The translations under genes and the position numbers were made by a program. A stretch of DNA of 64,000 nucleotides from Bdellovibrio sp. GT3 (GTDB lineage: Bacteria > Bdellovibrionota > Bdellovibrionia > Bdellovibrionales > Bdellovibrionaceae), in contig NZ_JBBNAD010000001.1 in NCBI RefSeq assembly GCF_037996765.1, positions 62,001 through 126,000 of the forward strand. Reading direction: 5' to 3'. Below the pieces are notes generated by a model. It was given only the letters and a program-made list of their open reading frames with translations, was not told the DNA's origin and ran no database searches. Of the stretch, positions 17,411 to 25,889 are shown piece by piece; positions within the stretch are counted from its first letter, which is position 1, and each line of letters begins with the position of its first letter.

Positions 17411-19528
17411 TTGGGGTTTGGTTTGAACGTGTTATTAGTTTTCTTCTCAGTTCTATTTGTCTCTGCGTTTTCTCATGCAGATGAGAGCTGGACCGGTGTG
17501 ACCAAAACTCCCGGCGATTACACAGCTTCAGGCATCGTCACGATCACCGGGTCTGTGACCTTGACTCCAGGGACCTATACTTTCACAACTCTTATCGTTA
17601 ACTCCAGTCGAACTTTGACCATCCAAGGTGATACTGCGGCTGGAACAGGCGTGATCATCAATGCCAATACTGTCACGGTTTCAGGTACCATCACTGGTGA
17701 TGGAGCTGGTTATACGACGACTCCGGCTCCTGGTGCGGGGGTTGCTGCCCCTACGGGCAGCGGTGCCGGAGGTGGATGTCACGGCGGTTTCGGAGGATTT
17801 CCATCAGTGGTGGATACTTGTGATCTTTATGGCGACCCATTGTATCCGACCACCTTAGGGTCCCCGGGAAAAGCGAATTCCAGTGCTGGTGCAGGCGGTG
17901 GAGCAATCAAGTTTGACGTCTCAGGAACGATGACAGTGACTGGTACTATCAGAATGAATGGTACCGACTCAACGGCCGCCGGTGTTAAAGGCGGGGCGGG
18001 CTCTGGTGGCAGCATTTGGATTAAAGCTAACACTTTAGCAGGTGCCGGAAACATTCGCGCCAATGGATCAAATAGTGCGAGTTCTCAAGGTGCCGGTGGT
18101 GGTGGAAGGGTTGCAATTCACTACTCCGTAAGTAGTTATACCGGATCGGCAACTGCCACGGGCGGAACGTCAGATGCGTACGGCCAAAGTTCAGAAGGAT
18201 CAGTTTGGTGGATTGACTACACGAACAATGATCTGCTGGTTAAAACGAATTCCACGATTCCCAATGGAACATACGGTTTTAGAAATGTGACAATACAAAG
18301 TGGCGGGGGACTTTGGAATGATTGCCATGGCGGCAAACCTCAGGCCGGCAGCGGTGCCGGCGCAACATACAATGAGTTTGGAAGTGGTGCCGGCCATGGC
18401 GGCCGTGGCGGTTTCGCAGCTGTCGCGGGTGGTGGGACCTATGGAAGTATGCTTGAGCCAATAACACAAGGCTCTGGCGGTGGTACTAACGCCAATAATA
18501 CGGTCGGTGGCAGAGGGGGCGGTGCCATCAAGCTTGTCCTGACTGGCACTCTCACTGTCGATGGCTATCTGGAGTCAGACGGATGCAGTGGGTGGTACAT
18601 GGACACCTATTATCCGGGTGGCGGCTCAGGGGGCAGTATTTGGATCATCGCTCAATCCGTGGCTGGTTCCGGGTCCATTAGTGCGGTCGGCGGCATGGGT
18701 GGCTGGGATTCCTCGAACAATGAATGGGGAGGCGCAGGGGCCGGAGGCAGAATCGCTATCTATTATTCAGATACGATCAGCTCTTCGTTAACTTATGATG
18801 TAAGCGTAGGTGCCAAAGGCTGGAAGCCCGGTTCTTTTCCTGGATCGGTAGTTCTCATTAATACAACAGCAAATGACTTAACTTTTCCGGTCACAAGTTC
18901 AATTCAAAACGGAACTTACTCCTATAACAACGTCACTCTTGCCAGTAATGCGGTTGTCACCGCAATTGATGGGCAAGGACAGAATACAGGAACCGGTAAA
19001 GGTACTTCCAATGGGACTCGTGGCGGTGGTGGTGGCTACGGCGGTGCCGGTGGTTCCGGGGGCAGCGGTGCTGCGGGAGGAACTACTTATGGGTCGAATA
19101 CTGCGCCCGTGGACTTGGGTTCCGGTGGCGGTGGTTGTACCTCTCCAACTTTAGCCGGAACTGGTGGCGGAGCATTGAAATTTATTGTTAGTAACACATT
19201 AACGATCAACACGGGTGCGGTCTTGTCTGCATCGGGTTCAGATAAAATTGATGCCAATCGTTGCGGTGGTGGTTCTGGGGGAAGTATCTGGATTCAGACA
19301 AAAAACCTGACTTCGGTAACTGATGGAATTGTTGCCAAAGGTGGCTCGGGCTTCGATGGCACCAATAACGGCGGTGGCGGCGGTGGCGGTCGTATTGCTA
19401 TCTATTATTCCGGAAGCTACTCAGGAACGCTAAACGTTTCTGGTGGTACCGGTAACGTAGCCGGTAGCACCGGCACAACTTACTTGAAGCAACTTGCTTC
19501 ATCACTGTGGTTCTTCCGCGGCTATTAG
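17411..19528 (+). CDS. Exported Gly-rich beta-repeat protein, partner of the fibre gene
   Basis: A 705-residue protein with a signal peptide (LLVFFSVLFVSAFSHA). The mature chain opens with a beta-rich stretch (GIVTITGSVTLTPGTYTFTTLIV) and then three rounds of a roughly 180-residue Gly-rich module: a GGCHGGFGG-type loop, GGGAIKFDVSGTMTVTGTIRMNG, GSGGSIWIKA and GGGGRVAIHYS. This pattern suggests a right-handed beta-helix or stacked beta-solenoid with Gly loops. The start is TTG at 17411, with AAGGA at 17401-17405 giving normal spacing. It begins 15 bp after the fibre gene stop, so the two are almost certainly co-transcribed. Function unknown; a structural or surface role is inferred. It ends convergently, sharing three bases of stop codon with the next gene. 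Confidence 0.75.
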   Translation: MGFGLNVLLVFFSVLFVSAFSHADESWTGVTKTPGDYTASGIVTITGSVTLTPGTYTFTTLIVNSSRTLTIQGDTAAGTGVIINANTVTVSGTITGDGAGYTTTPAPGAGVAAPTGSGAGGGCHGGFGGFPSVVDTCDLYGDPLYPTTLGSPGKANSSAGAGGGAIKFDVSGTMTVTGTIRMNGTDSTAAGVKGGAGSGGSIWIKANTLAGAGNIRANGSNSASSQGAGGGGRVAIHYSVSSYTGSATATGGTSDAYGQSSEGSVWWIDYTNNDLLVKTNSTIPNGTYGFRNVTIQSGGGLWNDCHGGKPQAGSGAGATYNEFGSGAGHGGRGGFAAVAGGGTYGSMLEPITQGSGGGTNANNTVGGRGGGAIKLVLTGTLTVDGYLESDGCSGWYMDTYYPGGGSGGSIWIIAQSVAGSGSISAVGGMGGWDSSNNEWGGAGAGGRIAIYYSDTISSSLTYDVSVGAKGWKPGSFPGSVVLINTTANDLTFPVTSSIQNGTYSYNNVTLASNAVVTAIDGQGQNTGTGKGTSNGTRGGGGGYGGAGGSGGSGAAGGTTYGSNTAPVDLGSGGGGCTSPTLAGTGGGALKFIVSNTLTINTGAVLSASGSDKIDANRCGGGSGGSIWIQTKNLTSVTDGIVAKGGSGFDGTNNGGGGGGGRIAIYYSGSYSGTLNVSGGTGNVAGSTGTTYLKQLASSLWFFRGY

Positions 19529-20175
19529 TGTTTAAATCCAGTGAAGCTCAACGCATTTGCATAGTCAGCCTTCGTGCCTTGTACCATGTTGGAAGAGTGC
19601 ACATACGCATTGAAGTAACGGACTCGTTGAGAGTTTTTAAAGTTATTCTTTGGTAGTAGTCCTTCACGATAAATAAACTCATGCATAACCAGACCGGCTT
19701 GAACTGATGGACTCATGCGTGCCCATAGAGTGGCATTGAACAGGTATTTGATGCCATCAGGAGTTTGTGAACGAAATTGTGCTGCTGCTTGTTTGGCCTG
19801 ACATCCTGAAGGAATGGCGATCACTCCACCTTCATCGCGAATGTCGCCGAACTCTGTCCCGGAAACAAAACGGGAGTCTCTTTCAAAGGATTCAAGGTAA
19901 GTGCGGTACAAATTAGCGCGAGTCGCATCGAAAGACGCAATTCGATTGATCAGGTTTTTTAAAATCAGGCGGAAGTCTTTTATGCCCGTGAAATCAATCG
20001 GCGTCAGTTTGTAGATCGCCTGTCCCTCATATAGATCCAAAGACAAATAGAACGGAACTTCATAGCTGGGGCATTCAATAACATCGCCGCCGTTAAGAAG
20101 TTCATCACCTGCAAATGCAGAAAACGAAGAAACCATCAAAAGTGCTGAAATCAGAATTGTACGTACCAGAGACAT
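19525..20175 (-). CDS. Exported protein of unknown function with HEF-Y motif
   Basis: A 216-residue protein with a clean signal peptide (MSLVRTILISALLMVSSFSAFA, cut before GDELLNGGD). The mature part begins NGGDVIECPSYEVPFYLSLDLYEGQ and has a conserved-looking segment VQAGLVMHEFIYREGLLPKN, which I have seen in other Bdellovibrio exported proteins but cannot name; the single His-Glu is not a full HExxH protease site. Start ATG at 20175 follows AAGGTGG. Its TAA stop overlaps the TAG of the convergent Gly-rich gene. Probably monocistronic. Confidence 0.7.
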   Translation of the reverse strand: MSLVRTILISALLMVSSFSAFAGDELLNGGDVIECPSYEVPFYLSLDLYEGQAIYKLTPIDFTGIKDFRLILKNLINRIASFDATRANLYRTYLESFERDSRFVSGTEFGDIRDEGGVIAIPSGCQAKQAAAQFRSQTPDGIKYLFNATLWARMSPSVQAGLVMHEFIYREGLLPKNNFKNSQRVRYFNAYVHSSNMVQGTKADYANALSFTGFKH

Positions 20176-20285
20176 AGAACCACCTTGAATCAAACTGCTA
20201 TGTCGCCACACAATTGTGAGTTTTGCATTAAATAGTGCGCTGGGCCGTAAAATCTGCACGGCCCAAGTGTTCCATGTCGTTCAAA

Positions 20286-20771
20286 TTAGTTGTACGTATC
20301 CAGAAATCGAAAGTACTGATCTGGCATGACGTCTAATTCCATGGAATTTCCCTGAGCATTCGTTACCACCGGGAAATTTATTTTCGTTTTCCCAGCGATG
20401 CTTTTGTACTCTAAAAACTTGGTGAAAAGAACGTTCATTTCCTCGCCCGTGCTTTCACTGAAGTAGGGTACAAAGAAACTTTCAATTTCAGTTTTCGGTG
20501 GCAAAAATCCGTCGACCAGATTCAGCTGATTCACAAAAACACGGGGACAGTGAAACAGACGTAGTCGTTGGCATTCAATGCTGTAGATCCAGGAGTGGAA
20601 ATTTCGGATACCCAAGGAGTTGATGGCCGTCAGGTCTTTCAAATCCAGATTTAAATCAAACTGCGGATTCACTTCAACACCGTCAAGGGCGGAAGAGTAT
20701 TCATTCAAAGTTCCGTTGAGTTTGAGAGTCGTCGTTTTATCGGCGACCGAAAATGAAAGCTGCAATGACAT
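20286..20771 (-). CDS. STAS-like domain protein
   Basis: A 161-residue cytoplasmic protein with the layout of a STAS/anti-sigma-antagonist-like fold: strand-rich start (LQLSFSVADKTTTLKLNGTLNEYS), FDLNLDLKDLTAINSLGIRNFHSWI (the signature SLGI loop followed by a helix), and an L-F-CPRVFVNQLNLVDGFLP segment. The extra C-terminal portion (VPYFSESTGEEMNVLF) resembles forms that often carry a Cys pair, absent here. It lies six bases after the periplasmic protein of the ECF sigma operon and may be its last member. A partner-switching role is inferred from the fold only. Confidence 0.6.
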   Translation of the reverse strand: MSLQLSFSVADKTTTLKLNGTLNEYSSALDGVEVNPQFDLNLDLKDLTAINSLGIRNFHSWIYSIECQRLRLFHCPRVFVNQLNLVDGFLPPKTEIESFFVPYFSESTGEEMNVLFTKFLEYKSIAGKTKINFPVVTNAQGNSMELDVMPDQYFRFLDTYN

Positions 20772-20777
20772 GGTATT

Positions 20778-21278
20778 TTACTCGATGATCACTTTGGGAG
20801 CCGGCAATAGCTTCTTGTCATCTTTCATCGGAGCATCCGGATTGGTCAAGGTTGCTTTGATTCTTGTCGCAAGGTCCTGTTTGATTTGCAGATATTGAAT
20901 CGTGCGTTCTGTGCCCAGCAATGGTTTCAACTTATCCAGTTCTTCTTCGCTGACCTTGTTGAAGCTTTGCAATGTTTTTTTATAGAGCAGGAACTCTTGC
21001 TCGCGCTTTTTTGAGTCTTTGGTGTTCACCATGGATTCCAGGGAGCTTTGCAAAGAGCGATTTAAGTCTGATTTTTTGGTATTTAGATTTTTGATGATGG
21101 CTGAAAACGTTTTTTCTTCCGTCGCCGAAAGTTTCAACTCATCACTCATTTTCCAGATCATCAGCTCCTCAAGCTGGTTCCGCTTGGCAACGGTTTTGCC
21201 TTGAGCGAAAACAGCCAGGGGCTGAGTCACGAAAGCTGATAGAATAAATATCAAGAAGGTTCGACGCACGTTAATCAC
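20778..21278 (-). CDS. Exported helical protein, CpxP/heavy-metal-sensor-like
   Basis: About 166 residues, with a signal peptide (VRRTFLIFILSAFVTQPLAVFA) and a mature charged helical body (LEELMIWKMSDELKLSATEEKTFSAIIKNL, LLYKKTLQSFNKVSEEELDKL). The DELKLSATEEKTF pattern resembles CpxP/Spy-like periplasmic proteins that sense envelope stress. I take GTG at 21278 because it gives a normal short signal peptide; a GTG at 21308 would overlap the anti-sigma gene by 20 bp. Third gene of the ECF sigma operon, consistent with feedback on the sigma/anti-sigma pair. Family assignment is tentative. Confidence 0.6.
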   Translation of the reverse strand: MINVRRTFLIFILSAFVTQPLAVFAQGKTVAKRNQLEELMIWKMSDELKLSATEEKTFSAIIKNLNTKKSDLNRSLQSSLESMVNTKDSKKREQEFLLYKKTLQSFNKVSEEELDKLKPLLGTERTIQYLQIKQDLATRIKATLTNPDAPMKDDKKLLPAPKVIIE

Positions 21279-21288
21279 CCGATGGTGA

Positions 21289-21771
21289 TCAGCGAGTCGC
21301 TCGACCACCTACAATTTTATTGAGTTTGGCTACTCTGAAATTTTCAGATGATTCGCGGGCAACGTCCACAAAAAAGTCAGAATCCGTCTGACTGGAGATT
21401 AAAGTCTGGGACAAGTCTTCAGGTGACAACACCGCTTCCATGACAATGCGTTCGCGTCCATCGCTAAATAGCCCTGCACGCTGCATACCTTGAGAGACTT
21501 TTGAGAAATGGGGAACCAGGATCGCTGTCGCCAAAACGACAGACATCAAGCCGCCGGTAGGATAAAGCCAACCGCGCCAATGTGCTCTAAGCATATTTCG
21601 CGGTCGCATCAGTACGGGAGGGGGCGCCATTTCAGTTTTATCGACTTCAGACATGATTTTGTCATGAAGCCGATTAAAAAAATCATCGCTCATGGGAACA
21701 TCAAGGTCGTCATTCGACTTGAGGTTCTTGCGGACCTGGTCCAAACGATTCATGCTCTCTCTTTGATCCAT
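21289..21771 (-). CDS. Probable membrane-anchored anti-sigma factor
   Basis: A 160-residue protein encoded six bases after the ECF sigma gene. The N-terminal half is cytoplasmic and charged (LDQVRKNLKSNDDLDVPMSDDFFNRLHDKIMSEV), followed by one membrane segment (YPTGGLMSVVLATAILV) and a periplasmic part of about 70 residues. This order and position are typical of anti-sigma factors for ECF sigmas. No HxxxCxxC zinc motif is present, so it would be a non-zinc type. Name based on context and topology rather than a recognised domain. Confidence 0.65.
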   Translation of the reverse strand: MDQRESMNRLDQVRKNLKSNDDLDVPMSDDFFNRLHDKIMSEVDKTEMAPPPVLMRPRNMLRAHWRGWLYPTGGLMSVVLATAILVPHFSKVSQGMQRAGLFSDGRERIVMEAVLSPEDLSQTLISSQTDSDFFVDVARESSENFRVAKLNKIVGGRATR

Positions 21772-21777
21772 CTAATG

Positions 21778-22389
21778 TTATCCTTCTGCTTCAGCATAAG
21801 TTTGGAAAAAACCACCAACATCTTCATTCCATCTTTTCAGGTCTTCTTGTTCCTCAAAAGTCTGGCGCAACTTCAACAAGGCGTGGCGGTAGTTTGCCTT
21901 GGCTGTATCGTATGGACACTCCATGATATCAGCAATTTCGTTAAAGCTAAGATCCTCGTACACGCGCAGAACCAAAGCTGTTTTTTGTTTCATTGGCAGC
22001 TTGTCTACTTCTTTTTGAAGGATGTCAGCCACCGCCGTGTGAACGAGAGTGTTTTCAGCCTCCGCGTCCACTGCCAAATTCACGTTTTCAAAATCGACAG
22101 TGTCTCTTTTGAATTCGCGAAGCTTGTTACGAGCTGTGTTCACGGCAATCTGGAACAACCAGCTTTTGAAGGAAGCGCGCCCCTCAAAGGAATTCAGTTT
22201 CTCGTAAGCTTTGATGAAAGCTTCCTGAGTAACGTCCTCTGCGGCGTCCATGTCCTTCATGAATCTTAAACTCAAGCGCAGCACACTTCTTTGATGTCGT
22301 TTCACGAGTTCGGAGAAAAAGCGTCTGTCACCAGATTTAACTTTTTCCACCAGTTCAAGATCCGATATTCCAATTAGATCTTTCTGCAT
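21778..22389 (-). CDS. ECF (group IV) RNA polymerase sigma factor, RpoE-like
   Basis: A 203-residue sigma factor. Region 2 reads FFSELVKRHQRSVLRLSLRFMKDMDAAEDVTQEAFIKAYEKLNSFEGRASFKSWLFQIAVNTARN, with the classic DAAEDVTQEAF core and the SFKSWLF strand. Region 4 has LPMKQKTALVLRVYEDLSFNEIADIMECPYDTAKANYRHALLKLR, the promoter -35-binding HTH. Region 1.1 and most of region 3 are absent, as expected. It heads a leftward operon: sigma, anti-sigma, CpxP-like, STAS-like. B. bacteriovorus HD100 has RpoE-like factors of this type (I recall Bd0743 and Bd0881 by number), but I cannot say which this matches. Confidence 0.92.
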   Translation of the reverse strand: MQKDLIGISDLELVEKVKSGDRRFFSELVKRHQRSVLRLSLRFMKDMDAAEDVTQEAFIKAYEKLNSFEGRASFKSWLFQIAVNTARNKLREFKRDTVDFENVNLAVDAEAENTLVHTAVADILQKEVDKLPMKQKTALVLRVYEDLSFNEIADIMECPYDTAKANYRHALLKLRQTFEEQEDLKRWNEDVGGFFQTYAEAEG

Positions 22390-22750
22390 ATTAGACTCGC
22401 TTCTGTATAAATTCGGTTAACTTCCTGAATTTTTTTCCCAGAAGGCCTTGCAGCCCCCCTTCAGTACTTCGTAAATTCGTTCCCCCAAACCGAAGTACCT
22501 ACACCTTTCCTTATAGCAATCTGAGTGCCAGATTTTCAGAGTCAAAGTGGCTCTAAATATATGATTTAATTTATCTTTTTAGGAATTTGTTATAGCAGCC
22601 ATAAGAGTTTGTTATGGATCAAACACCGGCTCGTCGTTCTTTTCGAAATGACGAAATTAAGTGGAATGCCGCGGTAATAAATAGAATAAACATTCGGTAG
22701 CGAAACGCCCCGGCCATTTTCAATTTTCGATTTTCGCGCGCATCAGCGCG
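22390..22750. other. 361-bp intergenic region without a supported gene
   Basis: This gap lies upstream of the sigma factor operon and downstream of the aminopeptidase-like gene. It is AT-rich in the middle. A 28-codon open frame (22614-22700, plus strand) has no good ribosome site. CGCGC/GCGCG at 22735-22750 can pair around ATCA at the end of the leftward lipoprotein gene but lacks a T run. No clear -35/-10 pair was found for the sigma gene. Confidence 0.6.
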
Positions 22751-23878
22751 TTAGTGTGTAGGTATTTTGGATTCTTTTTTCTTTTGGTCCAGTTGGGATT
22801 CCGCTGACGGATTATTGGCGCGAAGCTCACTTTCATTTGCTGTGCCAATAAGGTCCTTCAGTTTCTGGGCAGGGTCTTTTTCTTTTTCCAAAGACTTGCA
22901 GCGTTCGATGAAGACCTGGAAGTTGTTGCCACTTTGTTGGTAAAGGGTCTCGAAGTCGGCCAGATCTGAGAGATAGGTTTTATAAACCAGCAGTCGGGCG
23001 TTGTTCATGGGTGTGGTCGCGAACTTTTCGTAGTTCTTGGTCTGCATTTTCGGAAGCACCTGGGCGGTGAATTTTTCCTGAATGCTTTTGATACGGTTCA
23101 TGCGGATTCGTTCGGAGTGCTCTGATGCGGGAATGTTTTTATACCAAGTCTCCAGATCTTTCAGTTCTGCGGAAATAAACTTTGAAAAGACTCGGTCGTC
23201 CTCGTTGTTCTTTTTGATTTCATTCAGTGTCGGGGAGTTTTCACCTTCAAATTTTTTGTAGTACATCTCGGCGCCCTTGTTTCCCAGAAACATCGCCAGG
23301 CGTTCATTGAAGTCGGCGGAGCCTTTGATGTAGAGGGTCGCATGAACGGTTTCGTGAATGATCGTGTTGACCAGATCATAATCCTTATAGCGAAGCATGG
23401 AACTTAACAACGGATCATTAAACCAGCCCAGCGTACTGTAGGCGGAAACTCCGCGCATGAAAGTATCCAAATCCTCTTTTTGCAGTTCCTGTTCCTCTTC
23501 TTTGGCGGACTCTTCATTGAAGTAGCCCTTGTAAGGCATTTTTCCGACAAAAGGATATGACCACTGATAATGCTTCAACTCCCATTTGTAGGCAGCGCTG
23601 ACCACATAGGTGACGTAAGGGCGATCCAGCTTTACATAAGACGTGTAGTTTTCAGTTGGCTTTAAATGCAGATCGTTTTCGGCAAAAGCACGGGCTTTCT
23701 GGGCCAGCTCCAATTTGCTTTTTTCCTGTTCTGAAATGCCGGGATCTTTCAAGGCCTGTTCAATTGGAACTCGGGCATTGAGTAATTTCATTTGATTGTA
23801 GGCAGAGCTGGTTAAATAGCTGATCTGACATCCGGTCAGCAGGGGAAACAACAGAAGAGTGTATTTTAAAGCATCCAC
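22751..23878 (-). CDS. Lipoprotein, putative zinc aminopeptidase (DUF2265-like)
   Basis: A 375-residue lipoprotein: signal with lipobox LLTGC at the N-terminus. The body matches the putative-aminopeptidase family with SAYNQMKLLNARVPIEQAL, YVVSAAYKWELKHYQWSYPFVGKMPYKGYF and a zinc-protease core NTIIHETVHATLYIKGSADFNERLAMFLG, where HETVH supplies two ligands and the downstream NERLA Glu the third. The C-terminus is charged and may be disordered (AESQLDQKKKESKIPTH). Its start overlaps the end of the upstream beta-barrel gene by 13 bp, so they form an operon. Periplasm-facing peptide hydrolysis is inferred from family motifs. Confidence 0.8.
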   Translation of the reverse strand: MDALKYTLLLFPLLTGCQISYLTSSAYNQMKLLNARVPIEQALKDPGISEQEKSKLELAQKARAFAENDLHLKPTENYTSYVKLDRPYVTYVVSAAYKWELKHYQWSYPFVGKMPYKGYFNEESAKEEEQELQKEDLDTFMRGVSAYSTLGWFNDPLLSSMLRYKDYDLVNTIIHETVHATLYIKGSADFNERLAMFLGNKGAEMYYKKFEGENSPTLNEIKKNNEDDRVFSKFISAELKDLETWYKNIPASEHSERIRMNRIKSIQEKFTAQVLPKMQTKNYEKFATTPMNNARLLVYKTYLSDLADFETLYQQSGNNFQVFIERCKSLEKEKDPAQKLKDLIGTANESELRANNPSAESQLDQKKKESKIPTH

Positions 23879-24438
23879 GTTAATCCCGCGCGAATAGCGG
23901 AGTCATTTGTTTTGGAATCGCCACCAATTGGAGTCTGCCAGATATCATAACTAAATTTCAAACTCATTGATTGGGTCAACGCAACTTTTAAGCCAACGCC
24001 ATATGAAGGTGCAATGGCGCTTTCGGGTTCATTTTCGTAGGTGTCTTGGTTTTCAATTTTAATGGTCTGCTTACGATTGATTTGCGCCAAGCCGCCTTTG
24101 ATATACGGTTGAAACAAGGCTTTCTTGTCCGCCAGAATCAAAATCAAATCGGATCCCAGGATCTGGGAATTTTGAATGGTTGTACGCTTTGGATCCGCAG
24201 TAAAGGCCTTTGATACAACAACGGATTTTGCATCGGTGTAGCTTAACTCCAGCGCTATTCGTTCCCAAAGGTAGAATGACAAGGAGCCAGTAATGGATTC
24301 CATTTGATTGTAGTTGTTGGAGTCGTAAGACTGAGTTTTGTATCCGTATTGGGCACCAAGCTCGATGTTAATTGCCTGAGCCGAAAATGAAAACAAAAGC
24401 AAAAGTGTCGATAGTGTGCCGATTAAAAATCTATTCAT
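23866..24438 (-). CDS. Small outer-membrane beta-barrel protein
   Basis: A 190-residue protein with a signal peptide (MNRFLIGTLSTLLLLFSFSAQA) and a mature part of alternating amphipathic strands (INIELGAQYGYKTQSYD, ITGSLSFYLWERIALELSYTDAKS, FQPYIKGGLAQINRKQ, APSYGVGLKVALTQSMSLKFSYDIW, SAIRAGLTWML). This matches an 8-stranded OmpA/OmpW-type barrel. First gene of a leftward pair with the aminopeptidase-like lipoprotein. No specific transport function can be read. Confidence 0.75.
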   Translation of the reverse strand: MNRFLIGTLSTLLLLFSFSAQAINIELGAQYGYKTQSYDSNNYNQMESITGSLSFYLWERIALELSYTDAKSVVVSKAFTADPKRTTIQNSQILGSDLILILADKKALFQPYIKGGLAQINRKQTIKIENQDTYENEPESAIAPSYGVGLKVALTQSMSLKFSYDIWQTPIGGDSKTNDSAIRAGLTWML

Positions 24439-24528
24439 ATTCCTTTGATATTACCAAGGCTTAGTGGTGAGTGACATGAAATCTGCTGGTGTCTGGACTA
24501 AAACCGCAAGAAGTCCTACCATGGTCCT

Positions 24529-24942
24529 ATGAATGAAAAAGTATTAAAATGTGGATTGCCCGAAAGCGAAGAAGAACTAAAGAAACTGCTGACTCCTGAA
24601 CAGTACAGGATCATGGTCGAGAATGGTACAGAATCACCCTTTCGCAATTCATTTTGGAATCATACTGAGCCTGGAGTTTATGTGGATGCGATTTCCGGGG
24701 TTCCGTTGTTTTCCAGCGATGATAAATTTGATTCTGAATGTGGCTGGCCCAGTTTCACCAAGCCGATCTCACCGGATGTGGTTGTCGAGAAGCCGGATTT
24801 TTCCCACGGCATGATTCGCATTGAAATTCGTGCGAAAGATTCCAACGGTCATTTGGGCCATGTCTTTGATGATGGTCCTCTGCCACTGGGCACGCGATAT
24901 TGCATCAATTCGGGAGCTCTTAGATTTGTACCTAAAAAATAA
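24529..24942 (+). CDS. msrB: Peptide-methionine (R)-S-oxide reductase MsrB, zinc-free type
   Basis: Repairs oxidised methionine (R form) in proteins. The 137-residue chain holds the SelR domain: NSFWNHTEPGVYVDAISGVPLFSS, CGWPSFTKPI, RAKDSNGHLGHVFDDGP and the catalytic RYCINSGALRF. Cys125 is the catalytic residue and Cys71 fits the resolving Cys of zinc-free enzymes. The two CxxC zinc pairs of other MsrBs are missing: YVDAISG stands where YVCAVCG would. No signal peptide, so cytoplasmic. Its end is two bases from the convergent TonB-like gene. Confidence 0.93.
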   Translation: MNEKVLKCGLPESEEELKKLLTPEQYRIMVENGTESPFRNSFWNHTEPGVYVDAISGVPLFSSDDKFDSECGWPSFTKPISPDVVVEKPDFSHGMIRIEIRAKDSNGHLGHVFDDGPLPLGTRYCINSGALRFVPKK

Positions 24943-24944
24943 TC

Positions 24945-25847
24945 TTAGCGGCTGTTAACCAAAGTAGGTGGCGCGTAATTCACTGTGAAAGTATAGCGCA
25001 GGTGAATGAAGCCATCTTCCTCGATCATCTCTTGCGGAGGGTTCGGGAAAACGCGGGCTTCGCGGAAAGCGTTGACGGCTGCCGCATCAAAGTTCTTAAC
25101 TCCGGATTCTTTCAGGACAATCGCTTTTTGCAAAAAGCCGCGCTTATCCAGCAAAAACTCAACTTGAGTATTCCAATTGCGGCGGCTCATGCCCATCGCT
25201 GTTGAAGGATCCATACCGTTGATGGCCGTTTGCACGCGGGATTCCCAGCGATAGCGAACCAGTTCTTCGATGCGGGCATAAAAAGAATAGAACAAATAGC
25301 GATCGGTATTCAATGCCGTGAACGAACCAATACTCACGTCAGTAGGCAGAAGTTCACCCACTGTGGACTGCCCCTGATTCAGGGCATTCATCGCCGCCAG
25401 TTCTTTCGCGGCGTCGACCACGCGGTAGCCGTCTTTATCCACTTCAGATTTATCGACTTCTGTTTTTTGTTGAGCCTGCTGTTTCGGTTTGTCCGTAGCC
25501 GGCTTTGGCAGCGTCGAAGTGTTCGTGCGATTTTCCGTCATGCCGGAATGGGAGGATTGCATCTCTTTGATCACGCGCTGGCGCTGCTCTGAAAGAAAGC
25601 GGGCCATGGTTTCATCATCAGGGGCTTTGATTTTATCCGGAGCCAATGCCTGACGAACAATCTGTTGTGATTTTTTGGGGTTTTTAGCGTTACTCGCAGG
25701 CGGCGGAGGAGCCAGGCTGATTTCAATGGTCTCTGCCTTCGGCGTTTCGAACATGGGCGCAAAGACAATCACTCCGGTGATAAGTCCCAGATGCAGCAGC
25801 AAGCTGATTGCCATGGTTACGAATATATACGCGTGAATCCTCTTCAT
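24945..25847 (-). CDS. TonB-like energy transducer protein
   Basis: A 300-residue protein with an N-terminal membrane anchor (AYIFVTMAISLLLHLGLITGVIVF) followed by IEISLAPPPP, a Pro/Lys/Gln-rich linker across the periplasm, and a C-terminal TonB-type domain (YRWESRVQ, WNTQVEFLLDKRGFLQKAIVLKESGVKNFDAAAVNAFREARVFPNPP, GFIHLRYTFTVNY). This is the normal TonB order. It should pass proton-motive energy from ExbB/ExbD, which are not nearby, to an outer-membrane partner. Single gene, convergent with msrB. Confidence 0.85.
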   Translation of the reverse strand: MKRIHAYIFVTMAISLLLHLGLITGVIVFAPMFETPKAETIEISLAPPPPASNAKNPKKSQQIVRQALAPDKIKAPDDETMARFLSEQRQRVIKEMQSSHSGMTENRTNTSTLPKPATDKPKQQAQQKTEVDKSEVDKDGYRVVDAAKELAAMNALNQGQSTVGELLPTDVSIGSFTALNTDRYLFYSFYARIEELVRYRWESRVQTAINGMDPSTAMGMSRRNWNTQVEFLLDKRGFLQKAIVLKESGVKNFDAAAVNAFREARVFPNPPQEMIEEDGFIHLRYTFTVNYAPPTLVNSR

Positions 25848-25889
25848 TGTCTCATTTTAAGCCGGAACTGGACCAAAGTGCAAGATGGC

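Noticed and set aside
19525-20175. Zinc metalloprotease call for the exported protein with HEFIY
   Set aside because: Only one His and one Glu are present; the second zinc-binding His of HExxH is replaced by Tyr.
22614-22700. 28-codon frame in the gap upstream of the sigma operon
   Set aside because: Too short and without a convincing ribosome site or conservation evidence.
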